Positions 1-8,847 of a stretch of 64,000 bases of DNA are shown piece after piece. The translations under genes and the position numbers were made by a program. The stretch lies in the NCBI RefSeq assembly GCF_011752525.1, contig NZ_VWXI01000011.1:124001-188000 (forward strand), read 5' to 3'. How positions within the stretch are numbered: the stretch's first letter is position 1; each line of letters opens with the position of its first letter. The notes under the pieces were generated by a model. It was given only the letters and a program-made list of their open reading frames with translations. It was not told the origin of the DNA and ran no database searches. This stretch comes from Pantoea sp. Cy-639 (GTDB lineage: Bacteria > Pseudomonadota > Gammaproteobacteria > Pseudomonadales > Pseudomonadaceae).

Positions 1-1120
1 GGTCGCGCACCTGGCTCATCAGGGTGCCGAGCGTCGGGTCGCTGGTGGAGGGCAGGTTGCCGGTATGCAGGTTGCGCGCGACCTTCTCGGTGAAATTCGG
101 GTCAATCTGCCACATCCGGGTCAGTTCCGGGCTGAAGGCGATGGCGGCGTCGCAGGCCCGCCACACCTGCTGGCGATCGAAATGCTGGGCCGAACCCTGT
201 ATGTACAGGCTGTGCTCGGGGTTGAGGTCGATGTTCCAGCGCACCGAGCCGGCATAGTCCTTGGCATTGACGTCGGCATCGTTGCCGGCCCGGTAGTTGC
301 CGAACACCGGCTGGTAAGTGTAGGGCCGCTGGTTACTGCCTTCCTTCGCCGCCAACTGCCACTCCAGGGTCTGGTTCGGCGCCAGGCTGTGGCTGGCGCT
401 GAGGTTGAAGCGGTTGAGCCGGCGGCTGTCGCGGTAGTCATGGCCGAACTGGTCCTTGTCGAAACCATCGTCCTGTTGCCCGGACACCGACAGGCGCAGG
501 TCGCCGCCGTCCCAGCCGAAGCCGTGGCTGACGTAATAGTCGTTGATGCCGTCCTGGCCGCGGGTCATCTTCAGGCGCGTGCCGTGGCTGTCCGCCGGGT
601 TGCGGGTGAGGATGTTGACCACCGCCATCAGCGCGTTGGCGCCATAGCTGACAGTGTTGGGGCCACGGAACACCTCGATGCGCTCGATGTCCTCGATGGC
701 CACCGGGATGTCGCTCCAGTCCACCGTGGCCAGGCCTGCGCGGTACACCGAGCGGCCGTCGATCAGTACCTGCATGCGCCGGGCGTCGTTGACGTTGCTG
801 CCGTGGTAGTTGACCGTCGGCTGGTTGCCGGCGCCGTAGCCGATCATCATGCCCGGCACCAGGCGCAGCAACTCGGGAATGTCGCGGGCGCCGCTGGCAC
901 GGATCAGGCTGCTGTCGAGCACGGTCATGCTGCCGGGCACCGCGGCCGGGGATTGTTTGAGGCGCGTGGCGGTCAGAACCTGGGGCAGGTCCTGGTTGTC
1001 GACGAACAGATCGTCGGCCAGGGCAGGGCCGCCGAGCAGCGCGGTCAGCAACAGCAGGCGAGGGTAAGGGGGCGTGCCTGGCAACACGGAACGGCCTTGT
1101 TTCTGAAATGGGTCAGGCAT
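1..1120 (-). CDS. TonB-dependent outer-membrane receptor, N-terminal part (runs off the window)
   Basis: The frame opens at ATG 1120 and stays open to base 1, giving about 373 codons, so the beta-barrel C-terminus lies outside the window. A hydrophobic stretch (LLLLTALLGGPALA, around residues 22-35) looks like a signal peptide. A plug domain follows: LTATRLKQSP, then VPGMMIGYG, VLIDGRSVYR, and IERIEVFRGPNTVSYGANA before VNILTR. These are hallmark plug motifs of siderophore, cobalamin or metal receptors that import substrate using TonB/ExbBD energy. The start of the barrel is visible. A TonB box cannot be assigned with certainty. The substrate cannot be told from this part. The gene is divergent from gpsA. 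Confidence 0.88.
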   Translation of the reverse strand, partial: MPDPFQKQGRSVLPGTPPYPRLLLLTALLGGPALADDLFVDNQDLPQVLTATRLKQSPAAVPGSMTVLDSSLIRASGARDIPELLRLVPGMMIGYGAGNQPTVNYHGSNVNDARRMQVLIDGRSVYRAGLATVDWSDIPVAIEDIERIEVFRGPNTVSYGANALMAVVNILTRNPADSHGTRLKMTRGQDGINDYYVSHGFGWDGGDLRLSVSGQQDDGFDKDQFGHDYRDSRRLNRFNLSASHSLAPNQTLEWQLAAKEGSNQRPYTYQPVFGNYRAGNDADVNAKDYAGSVRWNIDLNPEHSLYIQGSAQHFDRQQVWRACDAAIAFSPELTRMWQIDPNFTEKVARNLHTGNLPSTSDPTLGTLMSQVRD

Positions 1121-1177
1121 GTTAACCGACCGGACGGCTTTTACCAGTGATCTGGCCAGGTAGACCTGCTGCGGGCA

Positions 1178-1206
1178 CTGGTTCTGGCGCATGTGCCCCG
1201 TATAAT
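1178..1206 (+). promoter_or_regulatory. Candidate sigma-70 promoter for gpsA
   Basis: A perfect TATAAT lies at 1201-1206, about 40 bases before the gpsA ATG. The -35 hexamer at a 17-base spacing is poor, so this is a plausible but unproved promoter. Confidence 0.35.
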
Positions 1207-1246
1207 GCGCCAGTCGCCACTTACTTTATTGGTTAACGGATTGGAT

Positions 1247-2272
1247 ATGACCGAACAGCAACCTGTTGCAGTTCTTGGAGGCGGCAGCTTCGGCACCGCC
1301 GTGGCGAACCTGCTGGCCGAGAACGGCCACCCCGTGCGCCAGTGGATGCGCGACCCGGACCAGGCCGAGGCGATGCGCGCCAACCGCGAGAATCCGCGTT
1401 ATCTCAAAGGCATTCGCCTGCACGACGGGGTCGAGCCGGTCAACGACCTGCTCGCCACCTTGCAAGGCAGCGCCCTGATCTTCGTCGCCCTGCCGTCCAG
1501 CGCCTTGCGCAGCGTGCTGGCGCCTCACGCCGAGCTGCTGCGCGGCAAGGGGCTGGTGAGCCTGACCAAGGGCATCGAGGCGCAGAGCTTCAAGCTGATG
1601 AGCCAGATCCTCGAAGAGATCGCCCCCCAGGCGCGCATCGGCGTGTTGTCCGGGCCGAACCTGGCCCGCGAGATCGCCGAGCATGCGCTGACCGCCACCG
1701 TGGTGGCCAGCGAGGACGAGGTGCTGTGCCAGCAGGTGCAGGCCGTGCTGCATGGCCGCACCTTCCGGGTCTACGCCAGTGCCGACCGCTTCGGCGTCGA
1801 GCTGGGCGGAGCGTTGAAGAACGTCTATGCGATCATCGCCGGCATGGCCGTGGCCCTGGGGATGGGCGAGAACACCAAGAGCATGCTGATCACCCGCGCG
1901 CTCGCCGAAATGACCCGCTTCGCCGTGAGCCAGGGGGCCAACCCCATGACCTTCCTGGGCCTGGCCGGGGTCGGTGATCTGATCGTCACCTGCTCCTCGC
2001 CCAAGAGCCGCAACTACCAGGTGGGCCACGCCCTCGGCCAGGGCCTGACCCTGGACGAGGCGGTCAGCCGCCTGGGCGAGGTGGCCGAAGGTGTCAACAC
2101 CCTCAAGGTACTCAAGGCCAAGGCCCAGGAGGTCGGGGTGTACATGCCCCTGGTGGCCGGGCTGCATGCCATCCTGTTCGAGGGGCGTACCCTCAACCAG
2201 GTGATCGAGCACCTGATGCGCGCCGAACCCAAGACCGACGTCGATTTCATTTCCACCAGTGGTTTCAATTGA
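1247..2272 (+). CDS. gpsA: Glycerol-3-phosphate dehydrogenase [NAD(P)+]
   Basis: GpsA reduces dihydroxyacetone phosphate to sn-glycerol 3-phosphate in the cytoplasm, the first step of phospholipid synthesis. The 341-residue product has the N-terminal Rossmann motif GGGSFGTA near residues 10-17, the [13 protein letters not shown] segment, and the catalytic-lysine region [17 protein letters not shown]. The length matches the family. The ATG at 1247 ([13 protein letters not shown]) is preferred over an upstream GTG at 1193, because the Rossmann strand should begin almost at the N-terminus. A DUF4389 gene and sixA follow closely and are probably co-transcribed. Confidence 0.97.
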   Translation: MTEQQPVAVLGGGSFGTAVANLLAENGHPVRQWMRDPDQAEAMRANRENPRYLKGIRLHDGVEPVNDLLATLQGSALIFVALPSSALRSVLAPHAELLRGKGLVSLTKGIEAQSFKLMSQILEEIAPQARIGVLSGPNLAREIAEHALTATVVASEDEVLCQQVQAVLHGRTFRVYASADRFGVELGGALKNVYAIIAGMAVALGMGENTKSMLITRALAEMTRFAVSQGANPMTFLGLAGVGDLIVTCSSPKSRNYQVGHALGQGLTLDEAVSRLGEVAEGVNTLKVLKAKAQEVGVYMPLVAGLHAILFEGRTLNQVIEHLMRAEPKTDVDFISTSGFN

Positions 2273-2283
2273 AGGAGCGACCT

Positions 2284-2631
2284 ATGAGCGATACCCCCGA
2301 GCACGCCCAGCGCGAGTCGATCATCCTGCGGGTGCTGTGGATGCTGGTGTTCCTGGTGGTCTGGCAACTCGCCGAACTGCTGCTGGGCGGCCTGGTGCTG
2401 GTGCAACTGGTCTACCGCCTGGTCTACGGCGCGCCGAGCGCCAGCCTGATGAACTTCGGCGACAGCCTCAGCCAGTACCTGGCGCAGATCGGCCGTTTCG
2501 GCACCTTCCACACCGACCAGAAGCCTTGGCCGTTCGCCGACTGGCCGGCAGCCCGGGCACCAGAAGGCGAGGCCCCGCATGCCGTGGCCCCGGCAGCGCA
2601 TCCGGCGCGTGACGAGGAACCGAAGCTGTGA
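2284..2631 (+). CDS. DUF4389 family membrane protein
   Basis: A small protein of 115 aa. The N-terminal half has a long hydrophobic stretch (about residues 15-48, LWMLVFLVVWQLAELLLGG onward), read as one or two membrane segments. A soluble tail contains FGDSLSQYLAQIGRF and TFHTDQKPWPFADWP, which are typical of DUF4389 proteins found beside sixA in Pseudomonas. The start at 2284 is set by an AAGGAG Shine-Dalgarno just upstream, only 11 bases after the gpsA stop. The last bases overlap the GTG start of sixA. The molecular function is unknown. Confidence 0.85.
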   Translation: MSDTPEHAQRESIILRVLWMLVFLVVWQLAELLLGGLVLVQLVYRLVYGAPSASLMNFGDSLSQYLAQIGRFGTFHTDQKPWPFADWPAARAPEGEAPHAVAPAAHPARDEEPKL

Positions 2632-3086
2632 AGCTGTGGGTGCTGCGCCATGGCGAGGCGGAGCCTCGGGCCAACACCGATGCCGAGCGGCGTCTGACCG
2701 CTCATGGCCGCGAGCAGGTGCTGTTCAGCGCCGCACGGCTGCTCGGCCAGCCCTTGCAGGCGATCATCGCCAGCCCTTATGTCCGCGCGCAGCAGACCGC
2801 GGCGCTGGTGCACGATGCGCTGGGCTTTGCCGAGCCGGTGCGCACCGTGCCCTGGCTGACCCCGGAAAGCGATGTCCGGCAGGTGATCGGTGAAATCGAG
2901 CGCCTGCGCCTGGAGCATGTGTTGCTGGTCAGTCATCAGCCGCTGGTTGGTACCCTGGTGGGAATGCTCGAGCATGGCCACGGCCAGCAGCCGGCGCCCC
3001 TGAGCACGGCCAGCCTGGCCGAACTGGAGGGGGAGTGGCCACTGGCCGGCTTGATGACCCTGCGCGAATTGCATCACGCCAGCTGA
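2628..3086 (+). CDS. sixA: Phosphohistidine phosphatase SixA
   Basis: The product is 152 aa and belongs to the histidine-phosphatase superfamily. It opens with the catalytic LRHGEAE motif (His8), has the second arginine region IIASPYVRAQQTA, and a second catalytic histidine in LLVSHQPLVG. SixA removes phosphate from histidines of phosphotransfer proteins; in E. coli the reported targets include ArcB and the nitrogen PTS. The GTG start at 2628 overlaps the stop of the DUF4389 gene (GTGA), indicating translational coupling. A strong hairpin follows. Confidence 0.93.
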   Translation: MKLWVLRHGEAEPRANTDAERRLTAHGREQVLFSAARLLGQPLQAIIASPYVRAQQTAALVHDALGFAEPVRTVPWLTPESDVRQVIGEIERLRLEHVLLVSHQPLVGTLVGMLEHGHGQQPAPLSTASLAELEGEWPLAGLMTLRELHHAS

Positions 3087-3100
3087 GACGCACCCTGCCC

Positions 3101-3127
3101 GCAGGAGCCAGCAAGTCTGGCTCCTGC
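3101..3127. terminator. Hairpin after sixA, likely terminator
   Basis: GCAGGAGCCAG at 3101-3111 pairs perfectly with CTGGCTCCTGC at 3117-3127 across a 5-base loop. There is no long T-run, but the position 14 bases past the sixA stop fits an operon end. Confidence 0.6.
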
Positions 3128-3254
3128 GCAGTCTTGCGTCACGACCCGCCAGCGAATGACCTGATTGCCCTTGGCGATGACCTTTCCGAACGTTGTCGCC
3201 CCCGTGGCCCTTATTGACAATGGGCCATCCATTTCCCGTGCAGAGCAGGCGGCC

Positions 3255-4043
3255 ATGTCGCAGCAGATCTTCTTCGCCCACGCCAACGGCTTCCCTTCGG
3301 CCACCTACGGCAAGCTGTTCGCCGCGCTGGCGCCGGACTACCGGGTGCATCACCTGGAGCAGCACGCCCACGATCCGCGCTTCCCGGTGAACGACAACTG
3401 GCAGAGCCTGGTGGACGAGTTGCTGCATCACCTCGAACAGCAGGAAGCGCCGGTGTGGGGCGTAGGCCATTCCCTGGGCGGCGTGCTGCACCTGCATGCG
3501 GCGCTGCGCCGGCCCGAGCTCTACCGTGGCGTGGTGATGCTCGACTCGCCGGTACTGACCCGCGCCGACGAGTGGTTGATCCAGGCTGCCAAGCGCCTGG
3601 GCTTCATCGACCGCATCACCCCGGCCGGACGTACCCTGGGCCGGCGCGAGGCGTTCCCCGATCGCGACAGTGCACGCCACTACTTCGCCGGCAAGACCCT
3701 GTTCCGTCACTTCGACCCGGATTGCCTGGAAGCCTATCTCGAGCATGGCCTGGAGCAGGCCGGGGATGGCCTGCGCCTGCGCTTCGACCCGGCCACCGAG
3801 ATCAGCATCTTCCGCAGCATTCCCCACGTCAGCCCGGCCCGGCCGCGCCAGTTGCAGGTACCGCTGGCGATGGTGCGCGGTGCCCAGAGCCGGGTGATCC
3901 GCAAGCACCATGCCCTGGCCGTGCGCGGCATGGCCAGGGGCGAATACCACAGCCTGCCGGGCGGGCACATGTTCCCGCTGGAGCGACCGGTCGATACTGC
4001 CGCGCTGATCCGCAACCTGTTCGAACGCTGGAGCCAGGCATGA
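3255..4043 (+). CDS. Alpha/beta hydrolase
   Basis: A 262-residue alpha/beta-hydrolase-fold protein with the nucleophile elbow GVGHSLGGVLH (Ser73) and a C-terminal LPGGHMFPLE that supplies the catalytic histidine. The start opens with MSQQIFFAHANGFPSATY; the HANGFPS segment gives the oxyanion-loop region of this sub-family. I chose ATG 3255 rather than the longer frame from 3165, because the earlier residues do not look protein-like and the family starts here. The downstream hydrolase overlaps by 4 bases, so the two are translated together. Substrate unknown; probably a carboxylic ester. Confidence 0.88.
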   Translation: MSQQIFFAHANGFPSATYGKLFAALAPDYRVHHLEQHAHDPRFPVNDNWQSLVDELLHHLEQQEAPVWGVGHSLGGVLHLHAALRRPELYRGVVMLDSPVLTRADEWLIQAAKRLGFIDRITPAGRTLGRREAFPDRDSARHYFAGKTLFRHFDPDCLEAYLEHGLEQAGDGLRLRFDPATEISIFRSIPHVSPARPRQLQVPLAMVRGAQSRVIRKHHALAVRGMARGEYHSLPGGHMFPLERPVDTAALIRNLFERWSQA

Positions 4044-4894
4044 GCGCCCAGGTCGAGGAACTGCGCCTGGCGCTCGGCCATATCGAGCTGGCCGCGCACC
4101 TGTTCGGCCCGGCCGATGGCCTGCCGGTGATCGCCCTGCACGGCTGGCTGGACAACGCCAACAGTTTCGCCCGCCTGGCGCCGCAGCTCGCCGGGCTGCG
4201 CATCGTCGCCCTGGACCTGGCCGGTCATGGCTATTCGCAGCACCGCCCGGTGGGCGCCGGCTACGCCCTGGCCGACTATGCCCATGACGTGCTGCGGGTT
4301 GCCGAGCAACTGGGCTGGCAGCGCTTCGGCCTGCTCGGTCATTCGCTGGGGGCGATCATCGCGGTGCAACTGGCCGGTGCCTTGCCCGAGCGCGTCAGTC
4401 ACCTGGCACTGATCGACGGGGTGATCCCGCCGACGCTGAGCGAGCAGGATGCCGCCGAGCGCCTGGGCACGGCGTTGCAGGCGCAGTTGCGCCTGGAGGG
4501 CAAGCGCAAGTCGGTGTACGCGACCCTGGAGGAGGGCGTCGAGGCACGCATGAAGGGCATGGTCGCGGTCAGCCGCGAGGCCGCCGAGTTGTTGGCCCAA
4601 CGTGGCCTGATGCCGGTACCCGGCGGCTACAGCTGGCGCAGCGACAGTCGCCTGACCCTGCCGTCGCCCACCCGGCTGAACCAGGCCCAGGCCATGGCCT
4701 TCGTCCGGCGCCTCGCCTGCCCGACCTGCCTGGTGGTGGCCGCCGACGGCATGCTGGCGCGTCACACGGAACTGCTGGAACAGCTACCCTTCGAGCAGCA
4801 GACCCTGCCCGGCGGGCATCACCTGCATTTGAACGACGCTCAGGGCGCTGCCCTTGTTGCAGACTGTTTCAATCGCTTCTTTGGCATTTCTTGA
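4040..4894 (+). CDS. Alpha/beta hydrolase (second of pair)
   Basis: A 284-residue alpha/beta hydrolase. Visible are ALHGWLDNANSF (oxyanion loop), ALDLAGHGYSQHRP, the nucleophile elbow LLGHSLGAIIA (Ser102), and a C-terminal LPGGHHLHLND with the catalytic histidine. Its ATG overlaps the TGA of the preceding hydrolase (ATGA). It is only weakly similar in overall pattern to its neighbour, so the pair are related by fold rather than by a recent duplication. No signal peptide is seen, so it is cytoplasmic. Substrate unknown. Confidence 0.9.
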   Translation: MSAQVEELRLALGHIELAAHLFGPADGLPVIALHGWLDNANSFARLAPQLAGLRIVALDLAGHGYSQHRPVGAGYALADYAHDVLRVAEQLGWQRFGLLGHSLGAIIAVQLAGALPERVSHLALIDGVIPPTLSEQDAAERLGTALQAQLRLEGKRKSVYATLEEGVEARMKGMVAVSREAAELLAQRGLMPVPGGYSWRSDSRLTLPSPTRLNQAQAMAFVRRLACPTCLVVAADGMLARHTELLEQLPFEQQTLPGGHHLHLNDAQGAALVADCFNRFFGIS

Positions 4895-4943
4895 CTTGCA
4901 CCTGGCAAGTGCCGAGGCTTGGCGGGTTGAAAGGGAGACAACC

Positions 4944-5000
4944 ATGCACATGCCAGACATCCACGCATTCCAGCCTTGCCGCCGCGAGGGCCGCCGATGA
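4944..5000 (+). CDS. Possible 18-residue leader peptide upstream of the DUF4892 gene
   Basis: An ATG at 4944 sits behind a good Shine-Dalgarno (AAGGGAGA at 4931-4938) and reads 18 codons (MHMPDIHAFQPCRREGRR). It stops at a TGA that overlaps the ATG of the next gene. The arrangement would couple translation of the DUF4892 gene, whose own ribosome-binding site is modest. Only the sequence arrangement supports this; there is no family match. Confidence 0.3.
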   Translation: MHMPDIHAFQPCRREGRR

Positions 5001-5791
5001 GCGCACCCGTATTCGTGCGCGGCGCCTTCGCCGCTTGCCTCGCCCTCGCCAGCCCGCTGCTGTGGGCTGGCAGCCTGCCTGTTCCGGTCGACGCCAAGGT
5101 GGTCGACCAGCGCCCTGCGCTGGAGCAGGAGCGGGTCTACCCCATGGGTCCGCTGCGCAAGATCAGCGGCCGCCTGCGGGTCGACGACAAGGTCGAGAGC
5201 CGCGGCCAGGTCAGCTCGGTGACTTATGAGCTGCCGGTCGAGCGCAGCGCCCGCGAGGCCTTCACCAGTGCCCGCGAGGCGCTGCAGCATGATGGCGGCT
5301 ACCCGCTGTTCTGGTGCCAGGGCCGCGACTGTGGCGAGGCCAGCCTGTGGGCCAACGACGTGTTCGCCAATGCCCGTCTCAATGGCGGTGACGAGCAGCA
5401 GGCGTTCATCCTCCTGCGTCGCTCTGCCGAGGAAGCTGACACGCTGGTCGCGCTGTACAGCGTCACCCGCGGCAACCGCCGTGCCTACCTGCATGTCGAG
5501 GAGTTCGTCGCCGACAGCCCGCTGGGCGAGATCCTGCCCACGCCGGCCACCGTGCTGCGCGAGTTGCGCGACACCGGCAAGCTCGACTACCCGGACCTCG
5601 CCGTGCCCCAGGCCAACTGGGCCGCGTTGCTGGGGCGCAGCCTGAACCTCGACAGCACCCTGCGCGCCAGCCTGAGCGGCAAGGGCGCCGAGGCCTGGCG
5701 CGAACAACTGATCCAGGCCGGCGTGCGCAGCGCCCGCCTGGAAGTGGGCGACGCAGCGACCGATGGCCTGCACCTGGAACTGATCCGTTGA
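4997..5791 (+). CDS. DUF4892 domain protein, exported
   Basis: A 264-residue protein with a clear Sec signal peptide (RGAFAACLALASPLLWAG, cleavage probably after residue 24). The mature part carries the DUF4892 pattern: VPVDAKVVDQRPALEQERVYPMG near the start, a central LFWCQGRDCGEASLWANDVF, and a C-terminal LEVGDAATDGLHLELIR. Two nearby cysteines in the CQGRDC segment could form a disulfide in the periplasm. A GAGGG motif precedes ATG 4997. Function is unknown. The PerM-type permease gene follows after 11 bases. Confidence 0.85.
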   Translation: MSAPVFVRGAFAACLALASPLLWAGSLPVPVDAKVVDQRPALEQERVYPMGPLRKISGRLRVDDKVESRGQVSSVTYELPVERSAREAFTSAREALQHDGGYPLFWCQGRDCGEASLWANDVFANARLNGGDEQQAFILLRRSAEEADTLVALYSVTRGNRRAYLHVEEFVADSPLGEILPTPATVLRELRDTGKLDYPDLAVPQANWAALLGRSLNLDSTLRASLSGKGAEAWREQLIQAGVRSARLEVGDAATDGLHLELIR

Positions 5792-5802
5792 GTGAGCGCC
5801 CG

Positions 5803-6855
5803 ATGACCACCAATGACCGTCTGTTGATCCAGATCCTGCTGCTGACGCTGCTCGGCGCCGCGCTGTGGGTGATGGCGCCGTTCATCTCGGCGCTGCTGTG
5901 GGGCGCCATCCTGGCATTCGCCAGCTGGCCGCTGATGCGCCTGCTGACCCGCCTGCTGGGTGGTCGCGAGACCCTCGCCGCGAGCCTGCTGACCACGGTG
6001 TGGATCCTGCTGGTGGCGCTGCCGCTGGTGTGGCTGGGGCTGAACCTGGCCGACCATATCCGCGACGCTACCGCCTTCGTGCGCGACGTGCAGGTCGATG
6101 GCCTGCCCGACGCCCCGGCCTGGGTCGGCGGCATTCCCTTCGTCGGCGAGCGGCTGGTGGCCTGGTGGCAGTCGCTCGACCAGCAGGGCGCGGCGCTGCT
6201 GGCCTCGGCCAAGCCGTACCTGGGTCAGGTCGGCAACTGGCTGCTGGCACGCAGCGCGCAGATCGGTAGTGGGGTGCTCGAACTGACCCTGAGCCTGATC
6301 TTCGTGTTCTTCTTCTATCGTGACGGGCCGCGCCTGGCGGCGTTCGTCCACCGTCTGCTGCAGCGGCTGGTAGGCGAGCGCGCCGAGTACTATGTCGACC
6401 TGGTGGCCGGCACCGTGCAACGGGTGGTCAACGGTGTGATCGGCACCGCGGCGGCCCAGGGCCTGCTGGCGCTGATCGGCTTCCTGATCGCCGGGGTGCC
6501 GGGGGCCATCGTGCTGGGCCTGGTGACCTTCATGCTCAGCCTGATCCCCATGGGGCCGCCGCTGGCCTGGATTCCCGCCACGGGCTGGCTGGTGTGGAAG
6601 GGCGACTACGGCATGGCGGTGTTCCTCGGGATCTGGGGCACCTTCGTCATCAGCGGCGTGGACAACGTGCTCAAGCCTTACCTGATCAGTCGTGGCGGCA
6701 ACCTGCCGCTGGTGATCGTGTTGCTCGGGGTGTTCGGTGGCTTGATCGCGTTCGGCTTCATCGGCCTGTTCATCGGGCCGACCCTGCTGGCGGTGGGCTA
6801 CAGCCTGCTGCTGGACTGGAGCCGCAACGCCGCGCAGCATCCACCGCAGCGTTGA
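5803..6855 (+). CDS. AI-2E family (PerM-type) membrane transporter
   Basis: About 350 aa with roughly eight hydrophobic segments. There is an N-terminal hairpin (LLIQILLLTLLGAALWVMAPF, then FISALLWGAILAFASWPLM), a long extracytoplasmic region, and a C-terminal cluster ending GFIGLFIGPTLLAVGYSLL. The motif GVDNVLKPYLISRG is characteristic of the AI-2E/PerM family, whose members export small molecules or ions; the substrate here is unknown. ATG 5803 is preferred; an in-frame TTG at 5788 overlapping the upstream stop is a weaker option. It is probably in one operon with the preceding DUF4892 gene. Confidence 0.88.
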   Translation: MTTNDRLLIQILLLTLLGAALWVMAPFISALLWGAILAFASWPLMRLLTRLLGGRETLAASLLTTVWILLVALPLVWLGLNLADHIRDATAFVRDVQVDGLPDAPAWVGGIPFVGERLVAWWQSLDQQGAALLASAKPYLGQVGNWLLARSAQIGSGVLELTLSLIFVFFFYRDGPRLAAFVHRLLQRLVGERAEYYVDLVAGTVQRVVNGVIGTAAAQGLLALIGFLIAGVPGAIVLGLVTFMLSLIPMGPPLAWIPATGWLVWKGDYGMAVFLGIWGTFVISGVDNVLKPYLISRGGNLPLVIVLLGVFGGLIAFGFIGLFIGPTLLAVGYSLLLDWSRNAAQHPPQR

Positions 6856-6863
6856 TGCCCATT

Positions 6864-6918
6864 GCGGGGCAAGCCCGCTCCCACGGTGGTTGTCTTGGTG
6901 GGGGCGGGCTCGCCCCGC
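6864..6918. repeat. REP-type palindrome
   Basis: GCGGGGCAAGCCCGCTCCCAC near the left edge is mirrored by GTGGGGGCGGGCTCGCCCCGC on the right. This is the usual P. putida REP family sequence. It lies between the permease and kdp operons and may also act as a terminator. Confidence 0.8.
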
Positions 6919-6932
6919 GCGGCATGGGCGAT

Positions 6933-6950
6933 CTTTACGTTTTCTTTATG
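6933..6950 (+). promoter_or_regulatory. T-rich box upstream of kdpF, possible KdpE site or promoter element
   Basis: CTTTACGTTTTCTTTATG stands out as T-rich in this GC-rich intergenic region, about 95 bases before kdpF. E. coli KdpE binds a T-rich sequence upstream of kdpFABC, so this is the best candidate for the operator. The assignment is inference only. Confidence 0.25.
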
Positions 6951-7043
6951 CCCTGAGCCCACCCCTGATCTCGCCCCTTTACGCCCCTCGCTCGGACAAT
7001 TTCCCCAAAGCGGCCCTCACGCCGCATCAAGGGAGATTGGCTC

Positions 7044-7133
7044 ATGTACATGCTCGACGGGTTGTCACTGCTGCTGGCAGTGGCGTTGGCGGTTTACCTG
7101 TTGGTGGCGCTGCTGCGCGCCGATCGCGGCTAA
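7044..7133 (+). CDS. kdpF: Potassium-transporting ATPase subunit KdpF
   Basis: A 29-residue single-span peptide (MYMLDGLSLLLAVALAVYLL then VALLRADRG). KdpF is the small lipid-like stabilising subunit of the KdpFABC K+ pump. A GGGAG Shine-Dalgarno at 7031-7035 precedes ATG 7044, and kdpA starts 10 bases after the stop. Size, topology and position match the family. Confidence 0.92.
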   Translation: MYMLDGLSLLLAVALAVYLLVALLRADRG

Positions 7134-7142
7134 GGGGCGGCC

Positions 7143-8837
7143 ATGCACAGTTACGATTACCTGCTGCTGCTGGCGTTCTTCGCCATCGTGCTGCTACCGG
7201 CACCCTGGCTCGGACGCTTCTACTACAACGTCATGGAAGGCCGGCGTACCTGGCTGTCGCCGCTGCTCGGGCCCGTGGAGCGGGGCTGCTATCGCCTGGC
7301 CGGGGTGAATGCCGAGCAGGAGCAGAACTGGAAGCAATACACCCTGGCCCTGCTGGCCTTCAACCTGGCGGGTTTCCTGCTGTTGTTCGCGGTGTTGCTG
7401 CTGCAAGGCTCGCTGCCGCTCAACCCGCAGCACCTGCCGGGTCAGGAATGGTCGCTGGCGTTCAACACCGCCGTCAGCTTCATGACCAACACCAACTGGC
7501 AGTCCTATAGCGGCGAGGCCTCGCTCAGCTACCTGAGCCAGATGCTTGGCATGACCGTGCAGAACTTCGTCAGCGCCGCCACCGGCCTGGCCGTGCTGGT
7601 GGCGCTGTGCCGTGGCATTGCCCGGCGTTCGGCCAGCAGCCTGGGCAACTTCTGGGTCGACCTGACCCGCGCCACCCTCTACGGCCTGCTGCCACTGTGC
7701 CTGCTGCTGGCGTTGCTGCTGGTATGGCAGGGCGTGCCGCAGACCTTCTCCGACTACGCCCATGCGCTGACCCTGCAAGGCGCCGACCAGACTATCCCGC
7801 TGGGCCCGGCCGCCAGCCAGATCGCCATCAAGCAGCTCGGCACCAACGGTGGCGGCTTCTTCGGCGTCAACTCGGCGCATCCGTTCGAGAACCCCACGGC
7901 CTGGAGCAACCTGTTCGAGGTGGCCTCGATCATCCTGATCCCGGTGGCGCTGGTGTTCACCTTCGGCCACTACGTCAAGGACCTGCGCCAGAGCCGCGCG
8001 ATCATTGCCTGCATGCTGGCGCTGTTCCTCATCGGCGGCAGTGCTGCGCTGTGGTCCGAGTACCAGCCCAACCCGGCCCTGCAAAGCGCCCAGGTGCAGC
8101 AGAGCGCGCCGCTCGAAGGCAAGGAGAGCCGCTTCGGCACCACCGGCTCGGTGCTGTGGACAGTGACCACCACTGCCGCCTCCAACGGCTCGGTCAACTC
8201 GATGCACGATAGCCTCAATCCGCTCACCGGCATGGTGGCCATGGTCAACATGATGGTCGGCGAGGTGATCTTCGGCGGCGTCGGCGCCGGTCTCTACGGC
8301 ATGCTGCTGTTCGTGCTGATCGCGGTGTTCCTCGCCGGGCTGATGATCGGCCGCACGCCGGAGTACCTGGGCAAGAAACTGCAAGCCCGGGAAGTGCAAT
8401 TGCTGGTGGCGACCTTGCTGGTGATGCCGGTCGGCGTGCTGGTGCTCGGCGCCATCGCCGCCAGCCTGCCAGGGCCTGCCGCAGCGATAAGCAACCCAGG
8501 TGCCCATGGCTTCAGCCAGTTGCTGTACGCCTACACCTCCGGCACCGCCAACAACGGCTCGGCCTTTGCCGGATTGGGCGCCAACACCCCTTACCACAAC
8601 GTGATGATCGGCCTGGCCATGCTCATCGGCCGCTTCGGCTACATCCTGCCGGTGCTGGCCCTGGCCGGCAGCCTGGCGGCGAAGAAGAGCGCGCCGCAAG
8701 GCCTCAACAGCTTCCCCACCCACGGCCCGCTGTTCACCGGCCTGCTGCTGGTGACCATCCTGCTGGTCGGTGGCCTGACCTTCCTGCCGACCTTGGCCCT
8801 GGGGCCGATCGCCGAACACCTGAGCCTGGGTTTCTGA
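7143..8837 (+). CDS. kdpA: Potassium-transporting ATPase subunit A
   Basis: A 564-residue integral membrane subunit with about ten hydrophobic segments. KdpA is the K+ channel-like subunit of the high-affinity P-type K+ pump; ions enter its selectivity filter before transfer to KdpB. Visible family signatures include [40 protein letters not shown], the [18 protein letters not shown] region, and [15 protein letters not shown]. These contain the repeated pore-loop glycines of the four-fold pseudo-symmetric filter. Length is close to the usual 557-565. It follows kdpF directly and is 10 bases from kdpB. Confidence 0.98.
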   Translation: MHSYDYLLLLAFFAIVLLPAPWLGRFYYNVMEGRRTWLSPLLGPVERGCYRLAGVNAEQEQNWKQYTLALLAFNLAGFLLLFAVLLLQGSLPLNPQHLPGQEWSLAFNTAVSFMTNTNWQSYSGEASLSYLSQMLGMTVQNFVSAATGLAVLVALCRGIARRSASSLGNFWVDLTRATLYGLLPLCLLLALLLVWQGVPQTFSDYAHALTLQGADQTIPLGPAASQIAIKQLGTNGGGFFGVNSAHPFENPTAWSNLFEVASIILIPVALVFTFGHYVKDLRQSRAIIACMLALFLIGGSAALWSEYQPNPALQSAQVQQSAPLEGKESRFGTTGSVLWTVTTTAASNGSVNSMHDSLNPLTGMVAMVNMMVGEVIFGGVGAGLYGMLLFVLIAVFLAGLMIGRTPEYLGKKLQAREVQLLVATLLVMPVGVLVLGAIAASLPGPAAAISNPGAHGFSQLLYAYTSGTANNGSAFAGLGANTPYHNVMIGLAMLIGRFGYILPVLALAGSLAAKKSAPQGLNSFPTHGPLFTGLLLVTILLVGGLTFLPTLALGPIAEHLSLGF

Positions 8838-8847
8838 GGAATACACC

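Noticed and set aside
65..1150. Long plus-strand open frame opposite the TonB receptor
   Set aside because: Low-complexity, alanine- and valine-rich translation typical of the complement of a high-GC gene; the minus strand has clear receptor motifs.
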